From Enterobacter sp. Ag1 (GTDB taxonomy: Bacteria > Pseudomonadota > Gammaproteobacteria > Enterobacterales > Enterobacteriaceae), in assembly GCA_000277545.1 (NCBI GenBank), contig AKXM01000046.1, positions 1 through 64,000 of the forward strand: DNA of 64,000 nt, read 5' to 3'. Below, in pieces: positions 1 through 7,830 of the stretch. The notes beneath the pieces were generated by a model. The model did not search any database. It saw only the letters and a program-made list of their open reading frames with translations, and was not told the origin of the DNA. The translations under genes and the position numbers were made by a program. Within the stretch, counting starts at the first letter, position 1. Every line of letters begins with the position of its first letter.

Positions 1-586
1 AAAGTGTTACCTATGTGCCAGTTCATACAACGCCATGCCCCCTGACAACCCCCGGCGCCCGGCGAGCTCATCGCCGCTGAAGCGGTAAACCCACCGGCCA
101 TCACCCAAACATTCGGGGTCGTTCGCGATTCGTTCCCGACGATCGCTCTCTTTCGCTGTTCCCGACAGCTCAACCCCGCCTGAGTTGGGTCATAGCCTGG
201 GGCGATGAGAGCCGGGGACAAGGGCGTGGCGGTGTGACTTGCAGCGACTGTTGCGTTCAGCGTTGCTTTGAGCTTAAAGCGAGGCTCGGTTCCGGCTTAA
301 ATCGCCTCCGTTTTCTCTCCGACTGGCCAGGGTCCGGGCGTCGGGAACGGCCGGAGGCTGAGAGCGTCGGGAGCGCATCTCAGTCGACCCAGGACTGGGA
401 GATAAAACGGAGGTCTGCCGCTTCAGCGGTCGATTTATTTGGCCGGGAGTCCGGGGTCTCGGGGGAGTGACGGTGACTCCCCTGAGCCGTTCACTAATTC
501 GATGGTGACATATTAAACAGGTTTGGAAGTGAACGGGACCTTAGCTGATCCTTCATAAGCAACCCTCATCAGGTCCTCTGACTCGA
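1..586. other. Gene-free stretch, possible mobile-element tail
   Basis: No open frame here has family-like content. The only frame above 60 codons (234-470, plus strand) has a low-complexity composition and no recognisable domain. The first 20 bases resemble the sub-terminal sequence seen beside some IS transposase genes, but no inverted-repeat partner is in the window. An 11-bp hairpin (458-486, one mismatch, 7-base loop) lacks a T tract. In E. coli the ccm cytochrome c maturation genes follow napC; they are absent here. The reading as the edge of an insertion is weak inference. Confidence 0.3.
458..486. repeat. Inverted repeat in gene-free region
   Basis: Two 11-base arms with one mismatch, separated by 7 bases, form a GC-rich hairpin. 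No run of T follows on either strand, so it is not a typical intrinsic terminator. Its role is unknown. Confidence 0.4.
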
Positions 587-1189
587 TCAAAACCCCGCCT
601 CAACCTCTCGCATATCCGGCAGCTTATGCGCTATGCCTTTATGGCAATCAATACAGGTTTTTCCGTCTTTGATCGCCTCATCGTGCATTTTGGCCGCCAC
701 GGTTTTCTGCGCGGTGAAATCCATATAGTCGAAGTTATGGCAGTTTCGACACTCCTGGGAGTTATTGTTTTTCATCCGCCGCCACTCGTTTTGCGCCATC
801 GCCAGGCGGTGATCGTCAAACTTCTGCGGCGTGTCTATCAGCCCAAAGGCCTTAGCGTACAGCTCCTTGCTGGCCTGAATTTTACGGATCATTTTCGGCA
901 CCCATTCGTGCGGCACATGGCAATCCGGGCAAGTCGCACGCACGCCACTGCGGTTGTTGTAATGCACCGTGCCCATGTATTCCTCATACACGTTATTGCG
1001 CATTTCATGGCAGCCGATGCAGAACTCTTCGCGGTTGGACATTTCCATCCCGGTGTTGAAACCGCCCCAAAAAATTATCCCGGCAGCAAAGCCAATCAGC
1101 AGCAACGTGCCTAGCGCTAACCGACTCGGCCTGCGCCACCACTGCCACACGCGTTTAATGATGCCGGGTTGACGAGTTGATTTATCCAT
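587..1189 (-). CDS. napC: NapC, membrane tetraheme c-type cytochrome, quinol dehydrogenase
   Basis: NapC takes electrons from quinol in the inner membrane and passes them to NapB-NapA in the periplasm. The 200-residue protein has one N-terminal membrane anchor (about residues 23-45) and four heme c motifs, CIGCH, CPDCH, CRNCH and CIDCH, as expected for the NapC/NirT family. It is the last gene of the nap operon, starting 3 bases after the napB stop codon. NapG and NapH are missing from this operon, so NapC is probably the only route from quinol to NapAB encoded here. Heme attachment needs the Ccm system, which is not in the window. Confidence 0.97.
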   Translation of the reverse strand: MDKSTRQPGIIKRVWQWWRRPSRLALGTLLLIGFAAGIIFWGGFNTGMEMSNREEFCIGCHEMRNNVYEEYMGTVHYNNRSGVRATCPDCHVPHEWVPKMIRKIQASKELYAKAFGLIDTPQKFDDHRLAMAQNEWRRMKNNNSQECRNCHNFDYMDFTAQKTVAAKMHDEAIKDGKTCIDCHKGIAHKLPDMREVEAGF

Positions 1190-1192
1190 AAC

Positions 1193-1642
1193 TTATTTCC
1201 CAAACCCTTTAGATGGCTCGAAGGTATTTTCAACAATCGGGGCAACATCCGCCTGGGGCACGTGGCATTGCAGGCAGAAATAGCGGCGAGGCGCCACGTT
1301 CGAAAGCACCTTGCCGTCGCTATCCATAAAGTGCGTTGGGCTGACGCGCGGAGCCCCCGTGGTGCGGTAACTTTCAACGCCGTGGCACTGCAGGCAGCGG
1401 TTACTGGTCGTCGTGACCTGGTAGCCGTCCACGCTATGCGGGATCATCGGCGGCTGGTTAACGTAGTTCAGCGCCATCCGCTGCTGCTGCTTTGGCATCA
1501 GCACAGCCCCTTCCGGGGTGCCGGACACTTCAGGCGATTGCTTAAGATCCACGTCAGTTGCCGCCCAAAGCGCACCGCTGACAACCAGAGTGAATGCCGC
1601 TCCCCATTGAAACAACGCCTTCATCAGGCCTTGGTTATTCAT
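1193..1642 (-). CDS. napB: NapB, periplasmic diheme cytochrome c subunit
   Basis: NapB is the small electron-transfer subunit of periplasmic nitrate reductase. The 149 residues equal the E. coli length. A cleavable signal peptide covers about residues 1-27 (ending ALWA). Two heme-binding motifs, CLQCHGV and CLQCHVP, lie near residues 83 and 123, and the conserved stretch before the first heme (NQPPMIPHS) is present. The start chosen gives the family N-terminus; an internal ATG six codons later would shorten the signal peptide. It lies 86 bases after napA and directly before napC. Confidence 0.97.
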   Translation of the reverse strand: MNNQGLMKALFQWGAAFTLVVSGALWAATDVDLKQSPEVSGTPEGAVLMPKQQQRMALNYVNQPPMIPHSVDGYQVTTTSNRCLQCHGVESYRTTGAPRVSPTHFMDSDGKVLSNVAPRRYFCLQCHVPQADVAPIVENTFEPSKGFGK

Positions 1643-1728
1643 GATTTAGCTCCCAGGCTCCATCGAATTGTTATTCTGAAAACACCCTCCGGACACTTAG
1701 CGATGCCGCGACCGAAGGGCATTGCGCG

Positions 1729-4215
1729 TTACACCTTCGCCAGCTTTACGGAGCACTTCTTGAAATCCGCCTCTTTGGAGAGCGGGTCGGTGGCGTCGAG
1801 CGTCAGGTTATTCACAAGCTGCGCGGCGTCGAAGAACGGCATGTAGACCAGGCCTCGGGGCGGCTTATTGCGGCCACGGGTTTCGACGATGGAAACCACT
1901 TCACCACGGCGAGAAATCACCTTCACTTTGTCGCCACGGCGCAGACCGCGCGCCTGGGCATCCAGCGGATGCACAAACGTGACGGCCTCGGGGAAGGCAC
2001 GATGCAGCTCCGGCACGCGGCGCGTCATGCTGCCGGTATGCCAGTGCTCGAGCACACGCCCGGTAGATAGCCACAGGTCGTACTCCTGGTCCGGGGCTTC
2101 TGCCGCCGGCTCGAACGGCAGCGCGAAGATCACCGCTTTCCCGTCCGGTTTACCGTAGAACTTGAAGCCTTCCCCGGCCTTAACGTACGGGTCGTGGCCC
2201 TCGCTGTAGCGCCACTGGGTTTCTTTCCCGTCGACCACCGGCCAGCGTAAGCCCCGGGCTTTGTGATACTCGTCAAACGGGGCCAGATCGTGCCCGTGCC
2301 CGCGGCCAAAGCTGGCGTATTCCTCAAACAGGCCTTTTTGCAGGTAGAAGCCCAGCTCGCGGGATTCGTCGTTTAGCTGCTCTGCTGCCAGTTCGGTCAC
2401 CGGGAACTTGCGGACCACATCGCTGGCAAACAGCACGTCGAACAGGGTTTTGCCCCGGTATTCTGGTTTTTTCTCGAGAAGCTCAGCAGGCCAGACATCC
2501 TCGACCTTGAAGCGTTTCGCGAAGGTCACAAGTTGCCAGAGATCGGACTTCGCCTCGCCCGGCGCGCTCACCTGCTGACGCCAGAACTGCGTACGGCGCT
2601 CGGCGTTACCGTAGGCGCCCTCTTTCTCAACCCACATTGCCGTCGGCAGGATCAGGTCCGCCGTTAACGCACTGATGGTCGGATAAGGATCGGAGACGAT
2701 GATGAAATTACGCGGATCGCGCCAGCCCGGCATACGCTCTTCGGTGATATTCGGCCCGGCCTGCATGTTGTTGTTGCACATCACCCAGTACACGTTGAGC
2801 TTGCCATCTTTCAGCGCCCTGTCCTGCGCCACTGCGTGCAAACCTACTTTGGCTGGGATAGTGCCGGCGGGCAGCTGCCAGGTTTTTTCGACGATCTCCC
2901 GGTGCTTTTCGTTGGTGACGACCATGTCTGCCGGTAAGCGGTGTGCAAAAGTGCCCACTTCACGCGCGGTGCCGCAGGCGGACGGCTGCCCCGTCAGCGA
3001 GAATGGCCCGCAGCCTGGCTGAGAGATTTTCCCGGTCAGAAGATGCAGGTTGTAAACCAGGTTATTCGCCCAGACGCCGCGCACGTGCTGGTTAAAGCCC
3101 ATCGTCCAGTAGGAAATCACTTTTTTATTCGGGTCAGCGTAGAGCTTCGCGAGCGCTTCAAGCTGGTCTTTCGGCACCCCGCTCATTACAGCGGTTTTCT
3201 CCAGCGTGTACTCGGCGACAAACGTTTTGTATTCGTCGAAGCTCATCGGCTCGGAAGCGTCAGATCCCGGATTCTTCGCGGCCTTTTCCAGCGGGTGCGT
3301 CGGGCGCAGCCCATAGCCAATATCCGTCACGCCACGGCGCAGGTTAACGTGCTGCTTAAAGAACGACTCGTTCACCGCGTTGTTCTGAATGATGTAGTTG
3401 GCGATGTAGTTCAGGATCGCCAGATCGCTTTGCGGCGTGAAGACCATACCGTTGTCCGCCAGCTCGAAGCTGCGGTGCTGGAAGGTCGAAAGCACGGCAA
3501 CCTTGACGTTTTCATCGGTCAGGCGGCGGTTAGCGATGCGTGACCAGAGCACCGGATGCATCTCCGCCATGTTGGAGCCCCAAAGCACAAAGGCGTCCGC
3601 CTGCTCAATATCGTCATAGCAGCCCATCGGCTCATCCATGCCGAAGGTGCGCATAAAGCCCACGACGGCAGACGCCATGCAGTGACGCGCGTTCGGATCG
3701 ATGTTGTTCGAACGGAAGCCTGCCTTGAACAGCTTCGCGGCGGCGTAGCCTTCCCACACCGTCCACTGGCCGGAGCCAAACATGCCGATACCGTCCGGGC
3801 CTTTCTCTTTCAGGGTGTTCTTAAATTTATCTTCCATCACGTCGAAGGCTTTTTCCCAGCTTACCGGCTGGAACTCGCCCTCTTTGTGGTACTGCCCGTC
3901 TTTCATGCGCAGCAGCGGCTGGGTGAGACGATCTTTTCCGTACATGATCTTTGGCAGGAAGTAGCCCTTAATGCAATTCAGCCCTCGGTTGACCGGCGCT
4001 TCCGGGTCGCCCTGGCTTGCGACGACGCGGCCATTTTGGGTCCCCACCAGCACGCCGCAGCCGGTACCGCAGAAGCGGCACGGCGCTTTGTCCCATTTAA
4101 TGGCATCGGGTTTGCCGACCACCGCACGAGCCACGCCCGGTGCGCTGAGGCCCGCCGCCGCGGCAGCTGCGGCAACGGCATTCGCTTTCATAAAGCTACG
4201 ACGACTGAGTTTCAT
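1729..4215 (-). CDS. napA: NapA, catalytic subunit of periplasmic nitrate reductase
   Basis: NapA reduces nitrate to nitrite in the periplasm with a bis-MGD molybdenum cofactor and one 4Fe-4S cluster. The 828-residue protein has a twin-arginine signal (SRRSFMK) ending near residue 31. The cluster ligands are C46, C49, C53 and C81. The likely molybdenum-ligand cysteine is about residue 179, in NARHC. A C-terminal molybdopterin-dinucleotide-binding domain follows from about residue 710. The start ATG overlaps the napD stop as ATGA, so the two are translationally coupled, which fits the role of NapD in guarding the NapA signal peptide. Confidence 0.98.
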   Translation of the reverse strand: MKLSRRSFMKANAVAAAAAAAGLSAPGVARAVVGKPDAIKWDKAPCRFCGTGCGVLVGTQNGRVVASQGDPEAPVNRGLNCIKGYFLPKIMYGKDRLTQPLLRMKDGQYHKEGEFQPVSWEKAFDVMEDKFKNTLKEKGPDGIGMFGSGQWTVWEGYAAAKLFKAGFRSNNIDPNARHCMASAVVGFMRTFGMDEPMGCYDDIEQADAFVLWGSNMAEMHPVLWSRIANRRLTDENVKVAVLSTFQHRSFELADNGMVFTPQSDLAILNYIANYIIQNNAVNESFFKQHVNLRRGVTDIGYGLRPTHPLEKAAKNPGSDASEPMSFDEYKTFVAEYTLEKTAVMSGVPKDQLEALAKLYADPNKKVISYWTMGFNQHVRGVWANNLVYNLHLLTGKISQPGCGPFSLTGQPSACGTAREVGTFAHRLPADMVVTNEKHREIVEKTWQLPAGTIPAKVGLHAVAQDRALKDGKLNVYWVMCNNNMQAGPNITEERMPGWRDPRNFIIVSDPYPTISALTADLILPTAMWVEKEGAYGNAERRTQFWRQQVSAPGEAKSDLWQLVTFAKRFKVEDVWPAELLEKKPEYRGKTLFDVLFASDVVRKFPVTELAAEQLNDESRELGFYLQKGLFEEYASFGRGHGHDLAPFDEYHKARGLRWPVVDGKETQWRYSEGHDPYVKAGEGFKFYGKPDGKAVIFALPFEPAAEAPDQEYDLWLSTGRVLEHWHTGSMTRRVPELHRAFPEAVTFVHPLDAQARGLRRGDKVKVISRRGEVVSIVETRGRNKPPRGLVYMPFFDAAQLVNNLTLDATDPLSKEADFKKCSVKLAKV

Positions 4216-4475
4216 GGTGCTTCCTCACCTTGTTCATTCTGCTGGTGATAAACCAGCGACACCGCCAGCACGCCGGAGATATTGCGTGCCCGCTCAATTT
4301 GTTCCAGCAGCATGTTGCTTTCGGCGGCTTCAATAACCACCGCAAGTTTGCCGCTGTCGATATCGTCAACCGCAACCTCGCTGCCGGGCAGCGAGTTGAT
4401 CGCGCTGCGTACGGCAGCAACATGTTCAGGTCTGGCCTGAACCACCAGGCCGCATACGTGCCAGTCAGTGTGCAT
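4212..4475 (-). CDS. napD: NapD, Tat proofreading chaperone for NapA
   Basis: NapD is a small cytoplasmic protein that binds the twin-arginine signal peptide of NapA and delays export until the cofactor is inserted. The product is 87 residues with the ferredoxin-like fold pattern of the family and the typical start WHVCGLVVQ. It overlaps napF upstream by 11 bases and napA downstream by ATGA. A longer frame in another register exists over the same region but has no family similarity. Confidence 0.95.
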   Translation of the reverse strand: MHTDWHVCGLVVQARPEHVAAVRSAINSLPGSEVAVDDIDSGKLAVVIEAAESNMLLEQIERARNISGVLAVSLVYHQQNEQGEEAP

Positions 4476-4956
4476 TTTGTGGCCTCAGGGTGATGGCTGA
4501 CGTTGGGCACCCGGCAACACAAGCGCCGCAGCCGTGACAGGCAGACAAAGAAATCTGTGGACGGGAAACGTCCTGCAGAGTGGGGATGAACCGGATGGCC
4601 TGCGGTTCACAGGCATCTTCGCAGCTGCGACATTCCACCTGATGCCAGGCCAGACAGGTTTCGGCGAGCTGTAAAGTCAGTGCCCAGGGTTGCGCTGATT
4701 GCGGGGCAAAAAGCCGCTGAGGGCAGGCGTCCGCGCACGCGTAGCAGAAAGTGCACTCGCCCCGGCTAAAGTCGATTTCGGGGTAGCCGCCCTGGCCACG
4801 GCGAAGCACCCGGCTCTGACAGGCGGTCACGCAGCTATCGCAGCGCGTGCAGTCCAGAAGAAAATGGTTTTCATCACCGCTCCATGGAGGGCGAACAGCG
4901 GGAGTAGAACTGTGCCAGCCCCCGGTCAGCAGGCCGCGACGGGTCAGTTTAGCCAT
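4465..4956 (-). CDS. napF: NapF, ferredoxin-type accessory protein
   Basis: NapF is a cytoplasmic iron-sulfur protein that interacts with NapA before export and is thought to help mature or reactivate it. The 163 residues contain cysteine clusters of 4Fe-4S type: CTRCDSCVTAC, CTFCYACADAC, an atypical CRSCEDAC, and CHGCGACVAGC. It is the first gene of the operon, so its upstream region (4957-5307) should carry the nap promoter. That region also separates it from narQ, transcribed the other way. Confidence 0.95.
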   Translation of the reverse strand: MAKLTRRGLLTGGWHSSTPAVRPPWSGDENHFLLDCTRCDSCVTACQSRVLRRGQGGYPEIDFSRGECTFCYACADACPQRLFAPQSAQPWALTLQLAETCLAWHQVECRSCEDACEPQAIRFIPTLQDVSRPQISLSACHGCGACVAGCPTSAITLRPQNAH

Positions 4957-5081
4957 TGGGCAGATCCTTGCTCAAAATACCCGGCCAGGTCGACACCGGG
5001 TAGAAACGTCATTCTTTTTATCCGCGTATTCTCTGCGGTTTTTACGGCACTTAAGGTATGTGACGAGGGGTTACAAAAGCA

Positions 5082-5097
5082 TCCCCATAAAGGGGTA
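5082..5097. promoter_or_regulatory. NarP-type 7-2-7 binding site
   Basis: Two heptamers, TCCCCAT and AGGGGTA, are arranged as an inverted repeat with a 2-base spacer. The second is a perfect family heptamer and the first has one mismatch to the TACYYMT consensus. NarP binds only this 7-2-7 layout. It sits in the nap/narQ divergent region, about 130 bases before napF and 210 before narQ. No convincing FNR site (TTGAT-N4-ATCAA) was found by eye, although nap is normally FNR dependent. Confidence 0.65.
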
Positions 5098-5307
5098 AAT
5101 GCCGTTGTCGGATCAAAGAGGTGCACGGTTTCGGCGTGACGGGGAGGAATCAGCAGATGTAAGACAGACGTTATGCTGTCGCAAAGCTTGCGTTAAATAC
5201 GGCTGCATTTTTCGCGCTGGGGCGAAAAAGTCACCGCCAGGCGTTTGCGTCTCAGGCAGATTCTGGTAGGTTTCGCTCCACCGCATACTTTAAAGGGTTA
5301 TTCCCCC

Positions 5308-7017
5308 GTGACAGTCAAACGCTCGGTCTCCACCAGCCTTGCCCGCGCTTTCTTTTCGATTGTTTTGCTGTCATTGCTTTCCACCGGCATCGCGATGCTG
5401 ACGCTCGCCAGCAGCCTGAAAGACGCAGAAGCAGTGAACATTGCGGGCTCGCTGCGTATGCAGAGCTACCGTCTGGGCTACGATCTTCAGAGTAACCCCA
5501 GGGCTATTGCGGCACATTTACAGCAGTTTCAACAGTCGCTGAACGCCCCAACATTGCTGCAGCTTAACCGGTTTTGGGTGCCTGCTGAGGTGCAAGCCCG
5601 CTATAACGCTCTGCAGCAGGCCTGGCAGCAAATGCAACAGCATATTCAGAACGAAGACATCGACTGGTACCGCTATAACATTGCCGCCTACGTGGAACAA
5701 ATCGACCTGTTTGTGCTGGCGCTGCAGCATTATGCCGAGCGAAAAATGATGCAGGTTGTCGCGGCTTCGGTGGTCGGTTTTATCGCTATTTTTACCCTGG
5801 TATTCTTCACTTTGCGCCGCATCCTCCAGCAGGTGGTCATGCCGCTCAATACCATGGTGGAAGCGAGTAAAGCTATTGAGCGCGGCGAATTTACCCTCCC
5901 GAACCTTGACCGCTCTCTGCCCAATGAGCTGGGCGCCCTGGCACAGGCTTTTATCCGCATGGCAGATGAGCTGCAAAAACTTTATCGTTCCTTAGAGCAG
6001 CAGGTGGAGCAAAAGACCCTGCGCCTGCAGGAAGCCAACCGCATGCTCGAAGTGCTGTACAGCTGCTCCCAGGCGCTGAACGTCAGCACCATCAATCGCG
6101 ACTGCTTCATGCAGATCCTGCAAATCATCCACCAGCATGAGGCGATCAGCGCCCTGGAAATGCAGGTGGGTGAAAACTGGCGGCTGACGGAAGGCTCCCC
6201 GGTCCCGGACGAAAAATGGCATACGCTGCCGCTGGTTCAGCAGGACAGCGCTTTTGGCACGCTGCGCTGGCAGTCACCGGATAAAGCCCCTTCCCAACAG
6301 CTGATGAAAAGCGTGGCCACCATGCTGGGGCGAGGTGTGTACTTTAATCAGGCACAAAAACACTACCAGCAACTGCTGTTAATGGAGGAACGGGCTACGA
6401 TTGCCCGCGAGCTGCATGACTCTCTGGCCCAGGTGCTCTCATATCTTCGTATCCAACTGACGCTGCTCAAGCGCGCGGTGCCCGAGGAAAACCTGCCCGC
6501 ACAGCGAATTGTCGGGGATTTTTCCCAGGCCTTAAACGACGCCTATCGCCAGCTACGTGAGCTGCTCACCACCTTCCGCCTGACGCTGCAGCAGGCAGAT
6601 TTACCCGCCGCGCTGCAGGAGCTGCTTGAACCGCTGCGCGAGCAAACCCAGGCAGACATCAGCCTGAAATGCAGCATGCCGACTCAGGTTCTGGACGCTT
6701 CGCAGCAAATCCACCTGCTGCAAATCATCCGGGAGGCGGTACTGAATGCGATTAAACACGCCAATGCGAGCCATATTGAGGTGGTTTGCCGCTCAGAAAG
6801 CGGCGGCGAGCATTTCGCTTCGGTATTTGACAACGGGCACGGGATCGCCAGCCTTGAAGAGCCGGAAGGTCACTACGGGCTGAATATCATGCACGAACGC
6901 GCAGGCCGACTTGGCGGCCAGCTGACAATATCCCGTCCGCCAGAGGGCGGAACGCGAGTAGAAGTCCACTTTACCTCTGCGCCTCCGGCTGACGCCGGGA
7001 GCCATAACAATAATTAG
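5308..7017 (+). CDS. narQ: NarQ, nitrate/nitrite sensor histidine kinase
   Basis: NarQ is a membrane sensor that detects nitrate and nitrite in the periplasm and phosphorylates NarP and NarL. I chose the GTG start at 5308 because it gives 569 residues (E. coli 566) and the conserved N-terminus TVKRSVSTSLARAFF; an AGGG lies upstream. Two membrane segments (about 15-37 and 147-169) flank a periplasmic helix bundle with the nitrate-binding P-box around residues 43-58. A HAMP domain, a signalling region and a HisKA_3 transmitter with phospho-acceptor H370 in ARELHDSLAQ follow, then an ATPase domain. narP begins 19 bases downstream. Confidence 0.97.
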   Translation: MTVKRSVSTSLARAFFSIVLLSLLSTGIAMLTLASSLKDAEAVNIAGSLRMQSYRLGYDLQSNPRAIAAHLQQFQQSLNAPTLLQLNRFWVPAEVQARYNALQQAWQQMQQHIQNEDIDWYRYNIAAYVEQIDLFVLALQHYAERKMMQVVAASVVGFIAIFTLVFFTLRRILQQVVMPLNTMVEASKAIERGEFTLPNLDRSLPNELGALAQAFIRMADELQKLYRSLEQQVEQKTLRLQEANRMLEVLYSCSQALNVSTINRDCFMQILQIIHQHEAISALEMQVGENWRLTEGSPVPDEKWHTLPLVQQDSAFGTLRWQSPDKAPSQQLMKSVATMLGRGVYFNQAQKHYQQLLLMEERATIARELHDSLAQVLSYLRIQLTLLKRAVPEENLPAQRIVGDFSQALNDAYRQLRELLTTFRLTLQQADLPAALQELLEPLREQTQADISLKCSMPTQVLDASQQIHLLQIIREAVLNAIKHANASHIEVVCRSESGGEHFASVFDNGHGIASLEEPEGHYGLNIMHERAGRLGGQLTISRPPEGGTRVEVHFTSAPPADAGSHNNN

Positions 7018-7036
7018 CTTTAGTCAGGAGTTAGCA

Positions 7037-7678
7037 ATGTCTGAGAAAACGGTATACCAGGTTTTAATCGTGGACGATCACCCGCTGATGCGGCGCGGAG
7101 TGCGCCAGTTGCTTGAGCTGGACAGCACGTTTACGGTCGTCGGTGAGGCCAGCAGCGGTGCGGAGGCCATCAGTTTAGCGAATCGCCTGTCGCCGGATTT
7201 GATTCTGCTCGACCTGAACATGAAGGGCCTGAGCGGCCTCGATACGCTCAACGCCCTGCGCCGGGACGGGATCAGCGCCCGCGTGGTTATCCTGACCGTG
7301 TCCGACGCCCGCAGCGATATCTTTACGCTGATTGATGCCGGGGCCGATGGTTACCTGCTGAAAGACAGCGATCCGGAGGTTTTATTGCAGGACATTCACC
7401 GCTGCCTGACGGGTGAAAAAGCATTTAGCGAGCAGGTACGCGAGTATATTACCAACCGTGGGAGTGAGCGGCAGAGCAGCGATCCGTTTGCTATTCTCAC
7501 TGAGCGTGAGCTGGACGTGCTGTCAGAGGTGGCCCGTGGGCTGTCAAATAAGCAAATTGCCAGCGGGCTGCATATTTCAGAAGAGACGGTAAAAGTGCAT
7601 ATCCGTAACCTGCTTCGTAAGCTGCAGGTAAGGTCACGCGTCGCGGCCACGGTATTATTTTTGGAAAGCCGGGGTTAA
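7037..7678 (+). CDS. narP: NarP, nitrate/nitrite response regulator
   Basis: NarP activates nap and other anaerobic genes when phosphorylated by NarQ or NarX. The 213 residues contain a receiver domain (phospho-acceptor aspartate near residue 59 in LILLDLNMKG) and a C-terminal LuxR-type helix-turn-helix from about residue 150. It follows the E. coli NarP sequence (HPLMRRGVRQLLELD, LKDSDPEVLL) rather than NarL. TCAGGAG precedes the start. In E. coli narP lies by the ccm genes far from narQ; here it forms an operon with narQ. Confidence 0.96.
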   Translation: MSEKTVYQVLIVDDHPLMRRGVRQLLELDSTFTVVGEASSGAEAISLANRLSPDLILLDLNMKGLSGLDTLNALRRDGISARVVILTVSDARSDIFTLIDAGADGYLLKDSDPEVLLQDIHRCLTGEKAFSEQVREYITNRGSERQSSDPFAILTERELDVLSEVARGLSNKQIASGLHISEETVKVHIRNLLRKLQVRSRVAATVLFLESRG

Positions 7679-7744
7679 AACGACCCAATAAACGGTATGG
7701 TTACAAATCCTGCCAATTCCATAGCATATTTACACTATCTCCTA

Positions 7745-7762
7745 GATTTCTCCACGTTTGAC
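7745..7762 (+). promoter_or_regulatory. BaeR-like box upstream of acrD
   Basis: TTTCTCCACGTTTGAC resembles the BaeR consensus (TTTCTCCATDATTGGC core) with about three mismatches. It lies about 70 bases before acrD. In E. coli and Salmonella acrD is activated by the BaeSR envelope-stress system through such a box, so the position and sequence agree. Confidence 0.5.
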
Positions 7763-7830
7763 TAAGCGGTTAAAGCTACAGTGATGCGGTTATTGATAAC
7801 AATTAGAAGCTTTTAAGGGGTCCTGACCGC

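Noticed and set aside
234-470. 78-codon frame in the gene-free left edge
   Set aside because: No recognisable domain, arginine/serine-rich composition typical of chance frames in GC-rich DNA, and no good ribosome-binding site.
3556-4248. 230-codon frame antisense to napA
   Set aside because: Lies entirely opposite a well-conserved gene; composition is that of a codon-bias shadow.
4957-5307. FNR site for nap
   Set aside because: No TTGAT-N4-ATCAA-like 14-mer with acceptable matches found on either strand; only isolated half sites.
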